Positions 1-10,529 are shown, numbered from the stretch's first letter. The stretch: 64,000 bases of DNA from Vibrio sp. CB1-14 (GCF_040412085.2 NZ_CP115920.1:930001-994000), one strand, 5' to 3'. Notes: generated by a model not told the origin, from the sequence alone. Numbers and translations: made by a program.

Positions 1-172
1 TGCAGGTTAAACCAGATAGCCAATAAAGGACTGGAACTGGATTGTCGGCACTTGCCTCTGGTGGCAAGTAAATAGCAAAGCGCATTGAGCAGTTGAGTAC
101 ATTAGAACTGTGTTGGTATTGCTTGTGCCAACCACCAAACACTTTTTCTTGGCTAAGGTTTTCTATTGTCAT
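1..172 (-). CDS. fghA: S-formylglutathione hydrolase, N-terminal fragment (runs off the window)
   Basis: Hydrolyses S-formylglutathione to formate and glutathione, the second step of glutathione-dependent formaldehyde detoxification in the cytoplasm. Reading the minus strand from ATG at 172 gives 57 codons with no stop before the window edge. They match the start of the family: an FGGWHKQY stretch near residues 12-19, then LPVLYW-type residues and the conserved LSGLTC segment (oxyanion-hole region of this esterase fold) near residues 52-57. It lies just downstream of adhC on the same strand, the usual partner order. The catalytic Ser, Asp and His lie outside the window. No strong ribosome-binding site is visible upstream, so the exact start is slightly uncertain. 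Confidence 0.9.
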   Translation of the reverse strand, partial: MTIENLSQEKVFGGWHKQYQHSSNVLNCSMRFAIYLPPEASADNPVPVLYWLSGLTC

Positions 173-193
173 TCTATTAACCTAAATGAAAAT

Positions 194-216
194 AGGGCTC
201 TGTATGCCAGAGCCCT
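194..216 (-). terminator. Stem-loop between adhC and fghA
   Basis: A perfect 9-bp stem (194-202 with 208-216) encloses a 5-base loop. On the minus strand it is followed by a T-rich stretch. It lies between the adhC stop and the fghA start. It may act as a partial terminator that lowers fghA relative to adhC, or as an mRNA-stabilising hairpin. Confidence 0.6.
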
Positions 217-226
217 AAGTCAGAGT

Positions 227-1396
<1,170 letters not shown>

Positions 1397-1494
1397 CTAT
1401 ACGTAAGAACACAAACGGCTAACTTACTAAGGTTAGTTCACTTCCCCCCGTTTGCATCGGATGCCAAGCAGTATATTTATTTCTTAAAAATGAT

Positions 1495-1536
1495 AATTAC
1501 GTAATTTTGAAATACACTATTACTATTTTGTAATAG
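1495..1536. promoter_or_regulatory. Palindromes in the adhC / LysR divergent promoter region (candidate LysR operator)
   Basis: A 12-bp perfect palindrome AATTACGTAATT lies at 1495-1506. A second inverted repeat follows: CTATTAC (1517-1523), six spacer bases, then GTAATAG (1530-1536). The second has the dyad shape of LysR-family sites (ATTAC-N6-GTAAT) and ends 12 bases before the regulator's start codon, which suggests autoregulation as well as control of adhC. Binding is inferred from position and symmetry only. Confidence 0.5.
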
Positions 1537-1548
1537 TTGGATTTGTTC

Positions 1549-2418
1549 ATGGCAAACTGGGAAGGCATCAATGAGTTTGTTGCGGTTGTGGAGACGCAGA
1601 GCTTTACTGCCGCAGCGGAGCGGCTATCGACCTCGGTCGCAAACATCAGCCGAAGAGTTAATGCATTAGAAGATAAACTCGCAGTAAAGCTATTTGTGCG
1701 CACCACCAGAAAAGTCTCGGTCACAGAAGTTGGGGCGACGTACTATCAGCACTGTAAACCCTTAGTTGAGGGTTTGATGTTGGCTGAGCTAGCCATTACG
1801 CAACTGCAAGCAAGCCCCACTGGAAGAATTAAGATGACTGCGCCTGTGACCTTTGGTGAGCAGGTGCTTGCTACGCTGATGCATCAGTTTTTACTGCAAT
1901 ATCCGCAAATCGAGCTGGATTTGGTGCTGTCGAATCAAAAGATGGATCTGGTCCAAGAGGGTTACGATCTCGCGGTGCGTTTGGGTAAGCTTGATGATTC
2001 GAGCATGATGGCACGTAAACTACTCGACCGACACATGTTTGTTTGCGCAAGTCCAAGTTACCTGGCGAAACATGGTGAGCCGCATACTTTGTCTGAGCTT
2101 AAACGACACCAGTGTCTTCGCGGTTCAACCAAATACTGGCGCTTTGAAGATAAAGGCACAGAACGACTGATCCATGTTGATGGCAGAGTGCAATGCAATA
2201 GTGGCTATGCGCTCGTCGATGCCGCGTTAAAAGGGTTGGGAATTGTCCAGCTTCCCGACTATTATGTGCAACCTTATTTAGAAACGGGTGAGCTGGTGGA
2301 AGTGTTGACCCCATATAGAGGTGACCAAGAGGGTATCTGGGCGCTCTATCCGCAAAATCGGATGCTAACCTCTAAAATAAGAACCTTGATTGACTATTTA
2401 TCTGAAGCATTAAACTGA
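1549..2418 (+). CDS. LysR-family transcriptional regulator, probable regulator of adhC-fghA
   Basis: DNA-binding regulator of 289 residues. Residues 1-60 form the winged helix-turn-helix typical of LysR proteins (SFTAAAERLSTSVANISRRV, with the wing near RTTRKVSVTEVG). The rest is a periplasmic-binding-protein-like effector domain. The ATG at 1549 is preferred over an upstream in-frame TTG at 1537 because the TTG lies on the operator-like inverted repeat and the family starts close to the HTH. It is divergent from the formaldehyde-oxidation genes, with palindromes between them, so control of formaldehyde detoxification is the natural inference; no effector can be read from sequence. The tadA start follows seven bases after its stop, so the two may be co-transcribed. 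Confidence 0.88.
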   Translation: MANWEGINEFVAVVETQSFTAAAERLSTSVANISRRVNALEDKLAVKLFVRTTRKVSVTEVGATYYQHCKPLVEGLMLAELAITQLQASPTGRIKMTAPVTFGEQVLATLMHQFLLQYPQIELDLVLSNQKMDLVQEGYDLAVRLGKLDDSSMMARKLLDRHMFVCASPSYLAKHGEPHTLSELKRHQCLRGSTKYWRFEDKGTERLIHVDGRVQCNSGYALVDAALKGLGIVQLPDYYVQPYLETGELVEVLTPYRGDQEGIWALYPQNRMLTSKIRTLIDYLSEALN

Positions 2419-2425
2419 GAGCCTC

Positions 2426-3001
2426 ATGACTGACAAGCCAACACCGCCCGCGATTTCGACATCTACCGAGTTTAGTGAACAAGACCATGCCTTCATGCGC
2501 CGTGCGATGGAGTTGGCCTCTCAAGCGGAAACTGAGGGAGAAGTCCCGGTTGGCGCATTGCTGGTTAAAGATGGCGAGGTGGTAGCGGAAGGTTGGAACC
2601 AGTCGATAGGTGCGCACGATGCCAGTGCTCACGCAGAAATGCAGGTAATACGTAAAGCAGGTAAGGTGTTGGAAAACTATCGACTGCTTGATACTACGCT
2701 GTATGTCACTCTAGAGCCCTGCCCAATGTGTGCTGGCGCGCTTTTACATAGTCGCGTAAAACGAGTGGTGTTCGGTGCTCCCGATTTGAAAGCGGGCGCT
2801 GCAGGCACAGTATTAAACTTGTTTGAAAGCCAAGCGTCTTATCACTATGCAGATGTTGAATCTGGGTTACTTGAGCAAGAGTGTCGTCATCAGCTGCAAG
2901 CCTTTTTTAAACGACGCCGAAAAGAGATCAAAACGGCTAAGCAAGAGAAACAGAGGCAAGAAAAACGACAGCAGGAGCAGATAGGGAAGAAAACCGATTA
3001 A
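2426..3001 (+). CDS. tadA: tRNA-specific adenosine deaminase
   Basis: Converts adenosine 34 of the tRNA-Arg(ACG) anticodon to inosine, which is needed to read CGN codons; usually essential. The zinc deaminase motif is complete: His69-Ala-Glu71 and Pro98-Cys99-Pro-Met-Cys102. At 191 residues it is longer than the E. coli protein because of a highly charged, Lys/Arg/Gln-rich tail after about residue 155 that is probably helical and may help bind tRNA (inference). It starts seven bases after the LysR gene. The tadA / mltF / purL neighbourhood is the same as in other gammaproteobacteria. Confidence 0.95.
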   Translation: MTDKPTPPAISTSTEFSEQDHAFMRRAMELASQAETEGEVPVGALLVKDGEVVAEGWNQSIGAHDASAHAEMQVIRKAGKVLENYRLLDTTLYVTLEPCPMCAGALLHSRVKRVVFGAPDLKAGAAGTVLNLFESQASYHYADVESGLLEQECRHQLQAFFKRRRKEIKTAKQEKQRQEKRQQEQIGKKTD

Positions 3002-3029
3002 TAACTGAAAGGGCAATGAGGGGATATCT

Positions 3030-3058
3030 AGCAAACACCTGCGTGGCAGATGCTTGCT
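3030..3058 (+). terminator. Possible terminator after tadA
   Basis: A stem-loop of AGCAAACA paired with TGCTTGCT (one G-T pair) is extended by CTGC/GCAG around a GTG loop, about 28 bases after the tadA stop. The bases that follow are only moderately T-rich, so this is a weak call. Confidence 0.4.
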
Positions 3059-3081
3059 GTCTTTGCTTTGCAGCGTCTCTT

Positions 3082-3219
3082 CTACGAAGACAGTAGCTGC
3101 ATAAACGAACGATGACGCCAAATAACTTTCTTCTTATTGTTTGCCATCATACGTCTGCGGCGGTTTGCGGCCACCGTCTTATTAAGGTGTTTAGCCTGGT
3201 TTCGTTTCTTCGCCAGCAT
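3082..3219 (-). CDS. Small very basic protein, 45 residues, unknown function
   Basis: I do not recognise this family. Starting at ATG 3219, an AAAAGGAGG ribosome-binding site lies at ideal distance upstream, the strongest Shine-Dalgarno in this part of the window and the main reason for believing the gene. The 45-residue product has many Lys and Arg, including a four-arginine run near residues 21-24, and no cysteine or membrane segment. Such composition would suit RNA or ribosome association, but that is only an inference. A longer in-frame start at 3273 exists and would bypass the ribosome-binding site. It lies in the 556-base gap between tadA and mltF, on the mltF strand. Confidence 0.55.
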   Translation of the reverse strand: MLAKKRNQAKHLNKTVAANRRRRMMANNKKKVIWRHRSFMQLLSS

Positions 3220-3557
3220 AAAACAACCTCCTTTTACTACGGGTAAACCTCTCCGATCTAAATCCCTACGCACTGGGCGTATTCGATGTCCTTATTTGTG
3301 GAGCGTTGTCGGAGTCCCAAACACACGATTACCACTCAATAAGATAAGTAGTCAAAGCGTATGCAAGTGTTGGTTGGTACGGATGTACCTGCCAGGTGAG
3401 AGCGAATAATGCATCAGAACAATGGATTAAAACGAAGTATCACTACGATGTTCTCGCTGCTCTCAGACAGTAATGTACGGCCTTGCTGGTCGGATTTCAA
3501 GTGTGCGAAAGCAGTTTGTTTCGCACACATTGACACGGGTATAGAAACTCTCAATAG
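3220..3557. other. Intergenic stretch upstream of the small ORF and downstream of mltF
   Basis: No further gene is supported here. It contains the 10-bp inverted repeat at 3501-3528 and presumably the promoter of the small minus-strand ORF, although I see no strong -35/-10 pair. Confidence 0.4.
3501..3528 (-). terminator. Perfect 10-bp stem-loop downstream of mltF
   Basis: GTGTGCGAAA (3501-3510) pairs perfectly with TTTCGCACAC (3519-3528) around an 8-base loop, about 30 bases beyond the mltF stop. There is no T-run on either side, so it is either a poor intrinsic terminator or a stabilising 3' hairpin. Confidence 0.4.
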
Positions 3558-5132
3558 TTAGCGACCCGTATTACTACCTACGTTGGGTTTTACTAAGGTC
3601 TCGGCACCACTTAACGTGGAGTCCGAAGCAGAGACTGCACCTGATACAGGAGGCAGTGGCGGTATCACAATCAGTCCGTCGGTCGTCAATTCTTGCTCTG
3701 CTTGTTCGGCAAGCTGCTTGTCCACATGGCCAATGATACTTTGATAGTAGCGACGGATGTTTTCAACGTAGTTACGCGCTTCATCGCCACGCGCATAGCC
3801 ATAGCGTGTTTGACTGTAGAATTTCTTCTGACGAAGCAGTGGCAGGCGATCTTTCACATCCGCCCAAGCATCCGGGTCGCCACCTTGACGTTTGGTCAGG
3901 CGTCTTGCATCCATCATATGACCAAAGCCAACATTGTAAGACGCCAGTGCAAACCAGATCTTTTCGTGTTCAGTGATGGAGTCTGGCACGCGGTCAACGA
4001 TACGTCTTAAGTACTCAACACCGCCACGGACAGACTGCTCTGGATCCAGACGATTGGTGACATTGACGCTTTTTGCGGTTGGCAGCGTCAGCATCATCAT
4101 ACCGCGTACTCCAGTAGGCGACTTGGCAATTGGATTCCAGTGCGACTCTTGGTAGGCCAATGCCGCAATCAAACGCCAGTCGAATTCTTTAGAGTACTTC
4201 TTAAACAGCGGCGACCATTTAGGTAGTTTGTTGTCGAGAGCGCGAATGAAAGCGCGTGTATCGACGTAATCAAATACACCAATGTGACCGATATACTTCT
4301 CTTCTAAATTAGCCAGCTCGCCAGTTTGTTTAAGCTGGCCGAAGAACTCAATGAGCAGGGCATATAAGCTCTCATCTTCTGATTGGCGCATATACCAAGA
4401 AATCGGTTGGTCTTCGGTCATCTCGAAAGCGAGCGCCAAATCAGGATAGATACGTTGTGATAGCGATAGCTCAACCGAATCCGCCATAGTAAAGCGCAGT
4501 TTACCTTCTGACACTTGCTTAAGCAGGTCATTGACGTCTGCATTGGCATCGACGTAGTAGCGAATATCTGGATGCTGGCTGGCTACCGTGGCTAAGGTTT
4601 TTTCGAAATGTGAGTCTTTGACAATGGCAAACACCTCTTCGCCATCGGCTTTATCAATCAGCTCTTGTTGAGTATTCAGTAACTGCTCTAGGTTGCGCGG
4701 GCGCCACTGACCTTTTTTATACACCACTTGTTGGCTGACATAGTAGTAAGCAGGGCCTGCTCGAAAACTCTGAATACGCTCTGGCGACTGACTTAGGCCG
4801 GCGGCGATGATATCAATCTCGCCCTTTTGCAAAGCAGGAAATAGGCTCGCTTGGCGAAAGGCGGGTTTCATTTCTAGCTTCACGCCCAACGCATCGGCAA
4901 ATTGTCTTGCAAGTTCGTAATCCAGTCCGGTTGGACCGTCGGGGCCGATGTAGTAGGAGAGCTGGTTATTGAGAGTACCGACACGAAGTACACCGCGCTC
5001 TTTGATGTTTTCTAATTCACTCTTTGGATCAGAATCGATTTGACAGCCGGCCAAGCCAATAGTGAGCAGACAGGCAGACAGCAATTTTAACCAGCGGCGG
5101 TTAGGCCAACGAACAACAGATGGACTTTGCAT
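3558..5132 (-). CDS. mltF: Membrane-bound lytic murein transglycosylase F
   Basis: Cleaves the MurNAc-GlcNAc bond of peptidoglycan, leaving 1,6-anhydro-MurNAc, at the inner face of the outer membrane. The N-terminus has a basic start, a hydrophobic core and a lipobox-like LAGC ending at Cys30, so it may be lipid-anchored. Next comes a periplasmic solute-binding-like domain (about residues 40-265; GVLRVGT, GPTGLDYELARQFA). The C-terminal lysozyme-like SLT domain has catalytic Glu in the QESHWNP motif near residue 328, then RGMMMLT and the SYNVGFGH segment. The final 40 residues are Pro/Ser/Thr-rich and probably unstructured. At 524 residues it is near the family length. It is divergent from purL. 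Confidence 0.95.
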   Translation of the reverse strand: MQSPSVVRWPNRRWLKLLSACLLTIGLAGCQIDSDPKSELENIKERGVLRVGTLNNQLSYYIGPDGPTGLDYELARQFADALGVKLEMKPAFRQASLFPALQKGEIDIIAAGLSQSPERIQSFRAGPAYYYVSQQVVYKKGQWRPRNLEQLLNTQQELIDKADGEEVFAIVKDSHFEKTLATVASQHPDIRYYVDANADVNDLLKQVSEGKLRFTMADSVELSLSQRIYPDLALAFEMTEDQPISWYMRQSEDESLYALLIEFFGQLKQTGELANLEEKYIGHIGVFDYVDTRAFIRALDNKLPKWSPLFKKYSKEFDWRLIAALAYQESHWNPIAKSPTGVRGMMMLTLPTAKSVNVTNRLDPEQSVRGGVEYLRRIVDRVPDSITEHEKIWFALASYNVGFGHMMDARRLTKRQGGDPDAWADVKDRLPLLRQKKFYSQTRYGYARGDEARNYVENIRRYYQSIIGHVDKQLAEQAEQELTTDGLIVIPPLPPVSGAVSASDSTLSGAETLVKPNVGSNTGR

Positions 5133-5270
5133 TAATTCATAGATCTCACAACGTTAGTGCTGCCTTTATACCAAAGCTGTGCGTGTTGGCAAAGCGAGAT
5201 AGCAGAAACACCCGAGAACGGTCACTTTATAATCAATCTCTATGGTATTTCGGCAAAAGCAAAAAAAATG

Positions 5271-5318
5271 ACGAAAACGTTTGCGCCAACGCTTACGTCA
5301 CAAAAAATCCTCTATAAT
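5271..5318 (+). promoter_or_regulatory. PurR operator and promoter of purL
   Basis: The 16 bases at 5271-5286 (ACGAAAACGTTTGCGC) differ from the PurR consensus ACGCAAACGTTTGCGT at only two positions. A perfect -10 TATAAT lies at 5313-5318, so bound PurR would sit over the -35 region. Purine repression of purL through PurR with hypoxanthine or guanine is established in enterobacteria; the site here is read directly from the sequence. Confidence 0.85.
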
Positions 5319-5425
5319 ACCGCCGCATCAAGGTAGGAGAAATCGTTATAAGTTCAGTTTTTACTATTAACTGATTGAATTTATAAGAATTTCACCTAAA
5401 TCAACTGCATAAGAGACCTAAGCAC

Positions 5426-8400
5426 ATGAGAATTTTGCGTGGTTCCCCAGCTCTTTCTGAGTTTCGTGTTAACAAGCTACTAGAGCTTTGTCGTGAACTA
5501 AACCTACCAGTAACAGGTATTTACGCTGAGTTTGCCCACTTTGCCGACCTAACGGCAGACCTGGATGCGTCTGAAGTTGAAAAATTAGAGAAGTTGCTGA
5601 CTTATGGTCCAACTATCGAAGAGCACGAGCCAACTGGCACACTGCTACTAGTGACACCTCGCCCTGGTACTATCTCGCCATGGTCTTCTAAATCTACGGA
5701 TATCGCGAATAACTGTGGTCTAGACAAAGTGACTCGTCTAGAACGTGGTACGGCATACTATGTAGAGACATCAAGCGAACTGACTGAGCTTCAACTTGTT
5801 GAGCTTAAAGCGGTTATCCACGACCGTATGATGGAAGTGGTTTTCTCTGATTTCGAATCAGCAGCAGCGCTGTTTCAAGTAGCAGAGCCAGCACCAGTTG
5901 CAGATGTTGATCTACTAACAGGTGGTCGCAAAGCACTAGAAGACGCGAACGTGACGCTAGGTCTTGCACTTGCAGAAGATGAAATTGATTACCTACTTGA
6001 AAGCTTTGTTACTAAGCTAGAGCGCAACCCAACAGACATCGAATTGATGATGTTTGCACAGGCGAACTCTGAGCACTGTCGTCACAAGATCTTCAACGCA
6101 GATTGGACTATCGACGGCGTGAAGCAAGACAAGTCGCTGTTCAAGATGATCAAAAACACATTCGAAACGACACCAGAGCACGTTCTGTCTGCATACAAAG
6201 ATAATGCAGCGGTTATGGAAGGCTCTGAAGTGGGTCGTTTCTTCCCAGATCCAAAGACTCGTCAATACGGCTACAACCACGAGAAAGCGCACATCCTAAT
6301 GAAGGTGGAAACACACAACCACCCAACAGCGATTTCTCCATGGCCAGGTGCATCGACAGGTAGCGGTGGTGAAATCCGTGACGAAGGCGCAACAGGGATT
6401 GGCGGTAAGCCAAAAGCAGGTCTTGTAGGCTTTACGACTTCTAACCTTCGCATTCCTGGCTTCGAGCAGCCTTGGGAAACTGACTTTGGTAAGCCAGGTC
6501 GTATTGTTAACGCACTGGATATCATGCTAGAAGGTCCACTAGGTGGCGCGGCGTTTAACAACGAATTTGGTCGTCCAAACCTACTTGGTTACTTCCGTAC
6601 CTATGAAGAGAAGGTAACGTCTCACGCAGGTGAAGAAGTACGTGGTTACCACAAGCCAATCATGATTGCTGGTGGTATGGGTAACATCCGTGACGAGCAC
6701 GTTCAGAAGAAAGAGATCCCAGTAGGTGCAAGCCTAATCGTACTTGGCGGTCCTGCGATGAACATCGGTCTTGGCGGCGGTGCAGCCTCTTCTATGGCGT
6801 CTGGTCAGTCTGCTGAAGACCTAGACTTTGCCTCAGTACAGCGTGAAAACCCAGAGATGGAACGTCGCTGTCAAGAAGTGATCGACCGCTGCTGGCAGCT
6901 AGGTGAAGATAACCCAATCGCATTTATTCACGATGTGGGCGCGGGCGGTATCTCAAACGCACTTCCTGAGCTTGTTGATGATGGTGAGCGCGGCGGTATC
7001 TTCCAACTGCGTGACGTACCAAATGATGAGCCTGGCATGAGCCCACTTGAGATTTGGTGTAACGAATCTCAAGAACGTTATGTCATGGCAGTAGCGCCAG
7101 AGAACATGGCAGCATTTGATGCTATCTGTAAGCGTGAGCGCGCACCCTACGCTGTAGTGGGTGTTGCAACAGAAGAGCGTGAACTTAAGCTTGAAGATTC
7201 ACACTTCGACAACACGCCAATCGACATGCCGATGGACATCCTTCTAGGCAAAACGCCGAAGATGCATCGTGATGCGAAAACACTGAAAGTAGACAGCCCT
7301 GCGATCTCTCGCGAAGGCATTGAAATGAACGATGCGGTTGACCGCGTTCTTCGTCTACCAACAGTTGCAGAAAAAACATTCCTTATCACCATTGGTGATC
7401 GCACGGTAACGGGTCTGGTTGCTCGTGACCAGATGGTTGGTCCTTGGCAGGTACCGGTAGCAAACTGCGCAGTAACCGCAGCGAGCTACGATACTTACCA
7501 CGGTGAAGCCATGTCTATGGGTGAGCGCACACCTGTCGCTCTACTAGACTTCGGCGCTTCTGCTCGTCTAGCGGTAGGTGAGTCTCTGACTAACATCGCA
7601 GCGACAGACATCGGCGATATTAAGCGTATCAAGCTATCAGCCAACTGGATGTCTCCAGCAGGCCACCCTGGTGAAGACGCAGGTCTTTACGAAGCGGTGA
7701 AAGCGGTAGGTGAAGAGCTATGTCCTGCACTGGGTCTAACGATTCCAGTAGGTAAAGACTCAATGTCGATGAAGACCAAGTGGAACGAGAACGGTGAAGA
7801 CAAAGAAGTGACGTCTCCACTTTCACTGGTTATCACTGCATTTGGTCGTGTGAACGATGTTCGTAAGACGGTAACGCCGCAGCTTCGCACTGACAAAGGT
7901 GACTCATCACTTGTTCTTGTTGATCTTGGTAACGGTAAAAACCGTCTAGGCGCAACGGCATTGGCACAGGTTTACAAGCAGCTTGGTGATAAGCCAGCAG
8001 ACGTAGACAACGCAGAGCAGCTAAAAGGCTTCTTCGATGCGATGCAAACGCTTGTTCGTGATGATAAGCTAGTGGCTTACCACGATAAAGGCGATGGCGG
8101 TCTATTAGTAACCCTTGCTGAGATGGCATTTGCTGGTCACTGTGGCGTGAAAGCTGATATCGCGGATCTAGGTGAGGACGTACTAGCAGCACTATTTAAC
8201 GAAGAGCTAGGTGCGGTTGTTCAGGTTAAGAATGATGACCTAGAAGCAGTGACAGCGGTTCTAGCGGCTAACGGCCTAGAAGCGTGTTCGCACGTAATCG
8301 GCAGCGTAGAAGCGTCTGACGACTTCGTTATCACCTCTGGTGACGCTGTTGTTATCGAGCGTTCTCGTATTGAGCTACGTACTATCTGGGCTGAAACCAC

Positions 8401-9325
8401 GCACAAGATGCAGTCACTGCGTGACAACTCAGCGTGTGCAGACCAAGAGCACGAAGCGAAGAAAGACAACTCTGACCCAGGCCTAAACGTTAAACTCAGC
8501 TTCGATGTTAAAGAAGACGTTGCAGCACCATACATTGCGACGGGCGCTAAACCTAAGATGGCTATTCTTCGTGAGCAAGGTGTTAACTCTCACGTTGAAA
8601 TGGCCGCAGCGTTTGACCGTGCTGGCTTTGAAGCGACGGACATTCACATGAGCGACATCCTGACAGGACAAGCAGTACTTGAAGAATACCAAGGTCTTGT
8701 GGCTTGTGGTGGCTTCTCTTACGGTGACGTTCTAGGTGCGGGTGAAGGTTGGGCTAAGTCTATCCTGTTCAACGACCAAGCGCGTGACCAGTTCCAAAGC
8801 TTCTTCCACCGCGAAGATACCTTCTCACTAGGTGTATGTAACGGCTGTCAGATGCTATCGAACCTAAAAGAGCTGATCCCAGGTGCAGACCTATGGCCAC
8901 GCTTCGTTCGTAACGAATCTGAGCGCTTTGAAGCTCGCTTTAGCCTAGTAGAAGTTCAGAAGTCTGACTCTATCTTCTTCGATGGTATGGAAGGTTCACG
9001 CATGCCAATCGCAGTTTCTCACGGCGAAGGCCGCGTAGAGGTTCGTGATAATGACCACCTAAATGCGATTGAAGCATCAGGTACAGTAGCGGTACGTTAC
9101 ATTGATAACAACGGTAACCCAACGCAGCAGTATCCAAACAACCCGAACGGTTCACCAAACGCAATCACAGGTCTAACGACTCGTGACGGTCGTGTGACTA
9201 TCATGATGCCACACCCAGAGCGTGTATTCCGTACGGTTGCGAACTCTTGGGCTCCTGAATCTTGGGGTGAAGATAGTGCTTGGATGCGTATGTTCCGCAA
9301 CGCTCGCGTGAACGTAGGTAAGTAA
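5426..9325 (+). CDS. purL: Phosphoribosylformylglycinamidine synthase
   Basis: ATP- and glutamine-dependent conversion of FGAR to FGAM, the fourth step of purine synthesis, in the cytoplasm. At 1,299 residues it is the large single-chain form of gammaproteobacteria (about 1,295 in E. coli). Visible parts are the N-terminal PurS-like domain, the duplicated ATP-binding synthetase core ([12 protein letters not shown], the [11 protein letters not shown] region, the [13 protein letters not shown] region), and a C-terminal class I glutamine amidotransferase with the nucleophilic Cys in GVCNGCQ near residue 1,140 and the catalytic His-Glu in PHPERVFR. The long 5' region holds a PurR site. A strong terminator follows at 9373. 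Confidence 0.98.
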   Translation: MRILRGSPALSEFRVNKLLELCRELNLPVTGIYAEFAHFADLTADLDASEVEKLEKLLTYGPTIEEHEPTGTLLLVTPRPGTISPWSSKSTDIANNCGLDKVTRLERGTAYYVETSSELTELQLVELKAVIHDRMMEVVFSDFESAAALFQVAEPAPVADVDLLTGGRKALEDANVTLGLALAEDEIDYLLESFVTKLERNPTDIELMMFAQANSEHCRHKIFNADWTIDGVKQDKSLFKMIKNTFETTPEHVLSAYKDNAAVMEGSEVGRFFPDPKTRQYGYNHEKAHILMKVETHNHPTAISPWPGASTGSGGEIRDEGATGIGGKPKAGLVGFTTSNLRIPGFEQPWETDFGKPGRIVNALDIMLEGPLGGAAFNNEFGRPNLLGYFRTYEEKVTSHAGEEVRGYHKPIMIAGGMGNIRDEHVQKKEIPVGASLIVLGGPAMNIGLGGGAASSMASGQSAEDLDFASVQRENPEMERRCQEVIDRCWQLGEDNPIAFIHDVGAGGISNALPELVDDGERGGIFQLRDVPNDEPGMSPLEIWCNESQERYVMAVAPENMAAFDAICKRERAPYAVVGVATEERELKLEDSHFDNTPIDMPMDILLGKTPKMHRDAKTLKVDSPAISREGIEMNDAVDRVLRLPTVAEKTFLITIGDRTVTGLVARDQMVGPWQVPVANCAVTAASYDTYHGEAMSMGERTPVALLDFGASARLAVGESLTNIAATDIGDIKRIKLSANWMSPAGHPGEDAGLYEAVKAVGEELCPALGLTIPVGKDSMSMKTKWNENGEDKEVTSPLSLVITAFGRVNDVRKTVTPQLRTDKGDSSLVLVDLGNGKNRLGATALAQVYKQLGDKPADVDNAEQLKGFFDAMQTLVRDDKLVAYHDKGDGGLLVTLAEMAFAGHCGVKADIADLGEDVLAALFNEELGAVVQVKNDDLEAVTAVLAANGLEACSHVIGSVEASDDFVITSGDAVVIERSRIELRTIWAETTHKMQSLRDNSACADQEHEAKKDNSDPGLNVKLSFDVKEDVAAPYIATGAKPKMAILREQGVNSHVEMAAAFDRAGFEATDIHMSDILTGQAVLEEYQGLVACGGFSYGDVLGAGEGWAKSILFNDQARDQFQSFFHREDTFSLGVCNGCQMLSNLKELIPGADLWPRFVRNESERFEARFSLVEVQKSDSIFFDGMEGSRMPIAVSHGEGRVEVRDNDHLNAIEASGTVAVRYIDNNGNPTQQYPNNPNGSPNAITGLTTRDGRVTIMMPHPERVFRTVANSWAPESWGEDSAWMRMFRNARVNVGK

Positions 9326-9372
9326 TCGATCTGAGGTGATTGCCTCAAATGTTACAGCCAAATAGTTAATGA

Positions 9373-9402
9373 AGTCCTCAGTGGAAACACTGGGGACTTT
9401 TT
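9373..9402 (+). terminator. Intrinsic terminator of purL
   Basis: An 11-bp stem (9373-9383 with 9388-9398, one T-G pair) with a GAAA tetraloop is followed by a T-run at 9398-9402. Confidence 0.9.
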
Positions 9403-9518
9403 CTATAAAAACTCTGAGCGTCAGCGCTGGATTTGTGTTCTAATACCGCGCTGGCTTAGGGATGGTCAGTATTACATTGCTGGAATATCCCTTAACAAAG
9501 TCTTTAGGAAATACATAA

Positions 9519-9791
9519 ATGTCTGAAAATAAAAAATTTACTATCCGTCTAACGGAAAAGCGTAACGGCTGGTCTGCAGAGATCATGCGTCAAGTAACTT
9601 CTCGTCGCACGGTTGTGTCTAAGCGCGAGATGGGCTTTGAGAGCCAAGAGTTGGCTCAAGCGTGGGCGGATAAAGAGCTCGCTGGTTTTATTGAAAACCA
9701 AGCAAAGCGCAATGAGCGTAAAGCAGAAACTCGCGCAGCGAAAGCAGAAGCAGCTGCGAAAGCCGAAGCTGCAGCAGATAGCGAAGAGTAA
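9519..9791 (+). CDS. DUF3622-like small protein
   Basis: A 90-residue cytoplasmic protein of unknown function. The first 60 residues (KFTIRLTEKRNGWSAEI, VVSKREMGF, AWADKELAGFI) resemble the DUF3622 family, which I associate with Vibrionaceae; this rests on memory of the family and not on a search. The last 30 residues are an Ala/Glu/Lys/Arg-rich, almost certainly helical tail. It stands alone between two terminators, with its promoter in the 116 bases after the purL terminator. Confidence 0.75.
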   Translation: MSENKKFTIRLTEKRNGWSAEIMRQVTSRRTVVSKREMGFESQELAQAWADKELAGFIENQAKRNERKAETRAAKAEAAAKAEAAADSEE

Positions 9792-9811
9792 TCCTTTTTG
9801 CTCTGATGGTG

Positions 9812-9835
9812 GTTCCTAGGGATGCCCCTAGGAAC
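9812..9835. terminator. Stem-loop between two convergent genes
   Basis: A perfect 10-bp stem (9812-9821 with 9826-9835) around a 4-base loop lies between the convergent DUF3622-like and DUF533-like genes. T-runs are weak on both sides, so efficiency as a bidirectional terminator is uncertain. Confidence 0.55.
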
Positions 9836-9857
9836 GCATTGTCATTCTCAATTCAAT

Positions 9858-10529
9858 CTACTGACTTACCTGAGCGTTCAGTTGCTCAACCAAACCACCC
9901 TCTAACCCAAGCTGGGTTGCCAACTCTTTCAAATAGGCCTTTTCCATAAAGTTTTGCTCATCGGCTACTAATAGGCTGGCTAGGTATATTTCGGTTGCGT
10001 GTTCTGGTGATACGGCCAATCGCGCGATTTCTGAAGGATCGAGAGGTTTCGCTATCTCCGCTTGAATCAACTGTTGCACTGATGCGTCAGCATCGATTTG
10101 GGTGAGTGCTTGTTCGATCTTAGCCATCTCTTGCTCGTCAATATGTCCATCTGCCTTGGCCGCTGCGATCATCGCTTTGAGCACCGATTCATCGTGTTGC
10201 GAGGTTTGGGTAAAGTTAGCTGGAGTTTGCGGTGAACTAGAAGGGTTGGACTCCCCTTTGTTGTAGTCGTTGTATAGCTTGTAAGCGAGTGCACCTAATG
10301 CTGCAGCGCCACCAACACCTAGTGCGGTTTTGCCCATTTTTTTGGTTTTCTTAGAGCCCACAAGCATACCGAGTAAACCTCCGCCTACCGCTCCAGCACC
10401 AAGAGCGCCAAGGGTTTTCTTATCACCGAGAGCTTGGCCGATGCTTGACGAGGACTGGCTCGCTTTCTGGGTGGTTTGATTGACGATATCTGAATTAAGG
10501 GCTTGGTTAAGCAGTGATTTTAGGTTCAT
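9858..10529 (-). CDS. DUF533 / YebE-like inner-membrane protein with TerB-like domain
   Basis: A 223-residue protein of unknown function. Residues 1-35 are polar. A Gly/Ala-rich hydrophobic segment at about 40-90 (GALGAGAVGGGLLGMLVG, then a second GVGGAAALGALAYKLY) could insert in or lie on the membrane. A Ser/Pro/Gln linker leads to a C-terminal helical domain (from about 110: LKAMIAAAKADGHIDEQE) typical of the TerB/DUF533 fold, whose acidic DGHIDEQE loop resembles a metal site. It has a single-gene layout between terminators. YebE in E. coli is stress-induced; the role here is unproven. Confidence 0.8.
   Translation of the reverse strand: MNLKSLLNQALNSDIVNQTTQKASQSSSSIGQALGDKKTLGALGAGAVGGGLLGMLVGSKKTKKMGKTALGVGGAAALGALAYKLYNDYNKGESNPSSSPQTPANFTQTSQHDESVLKAMIAAAKADGHIDEQEMAKIEQALTQIDADASVQQLIQAEIAKPLDPSEIARLAVSPEHATEIYLASLLVADEQNFMEKAYLKELATQLGLEGGLVEQLNAQVSQ

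Noticed and set aside
1537..1548. TTG start for the LysR regulator
   Set aside because: It lies at the end of the operator-like inverted repeat; ATG 1549 gives the family-typical N-terminus.
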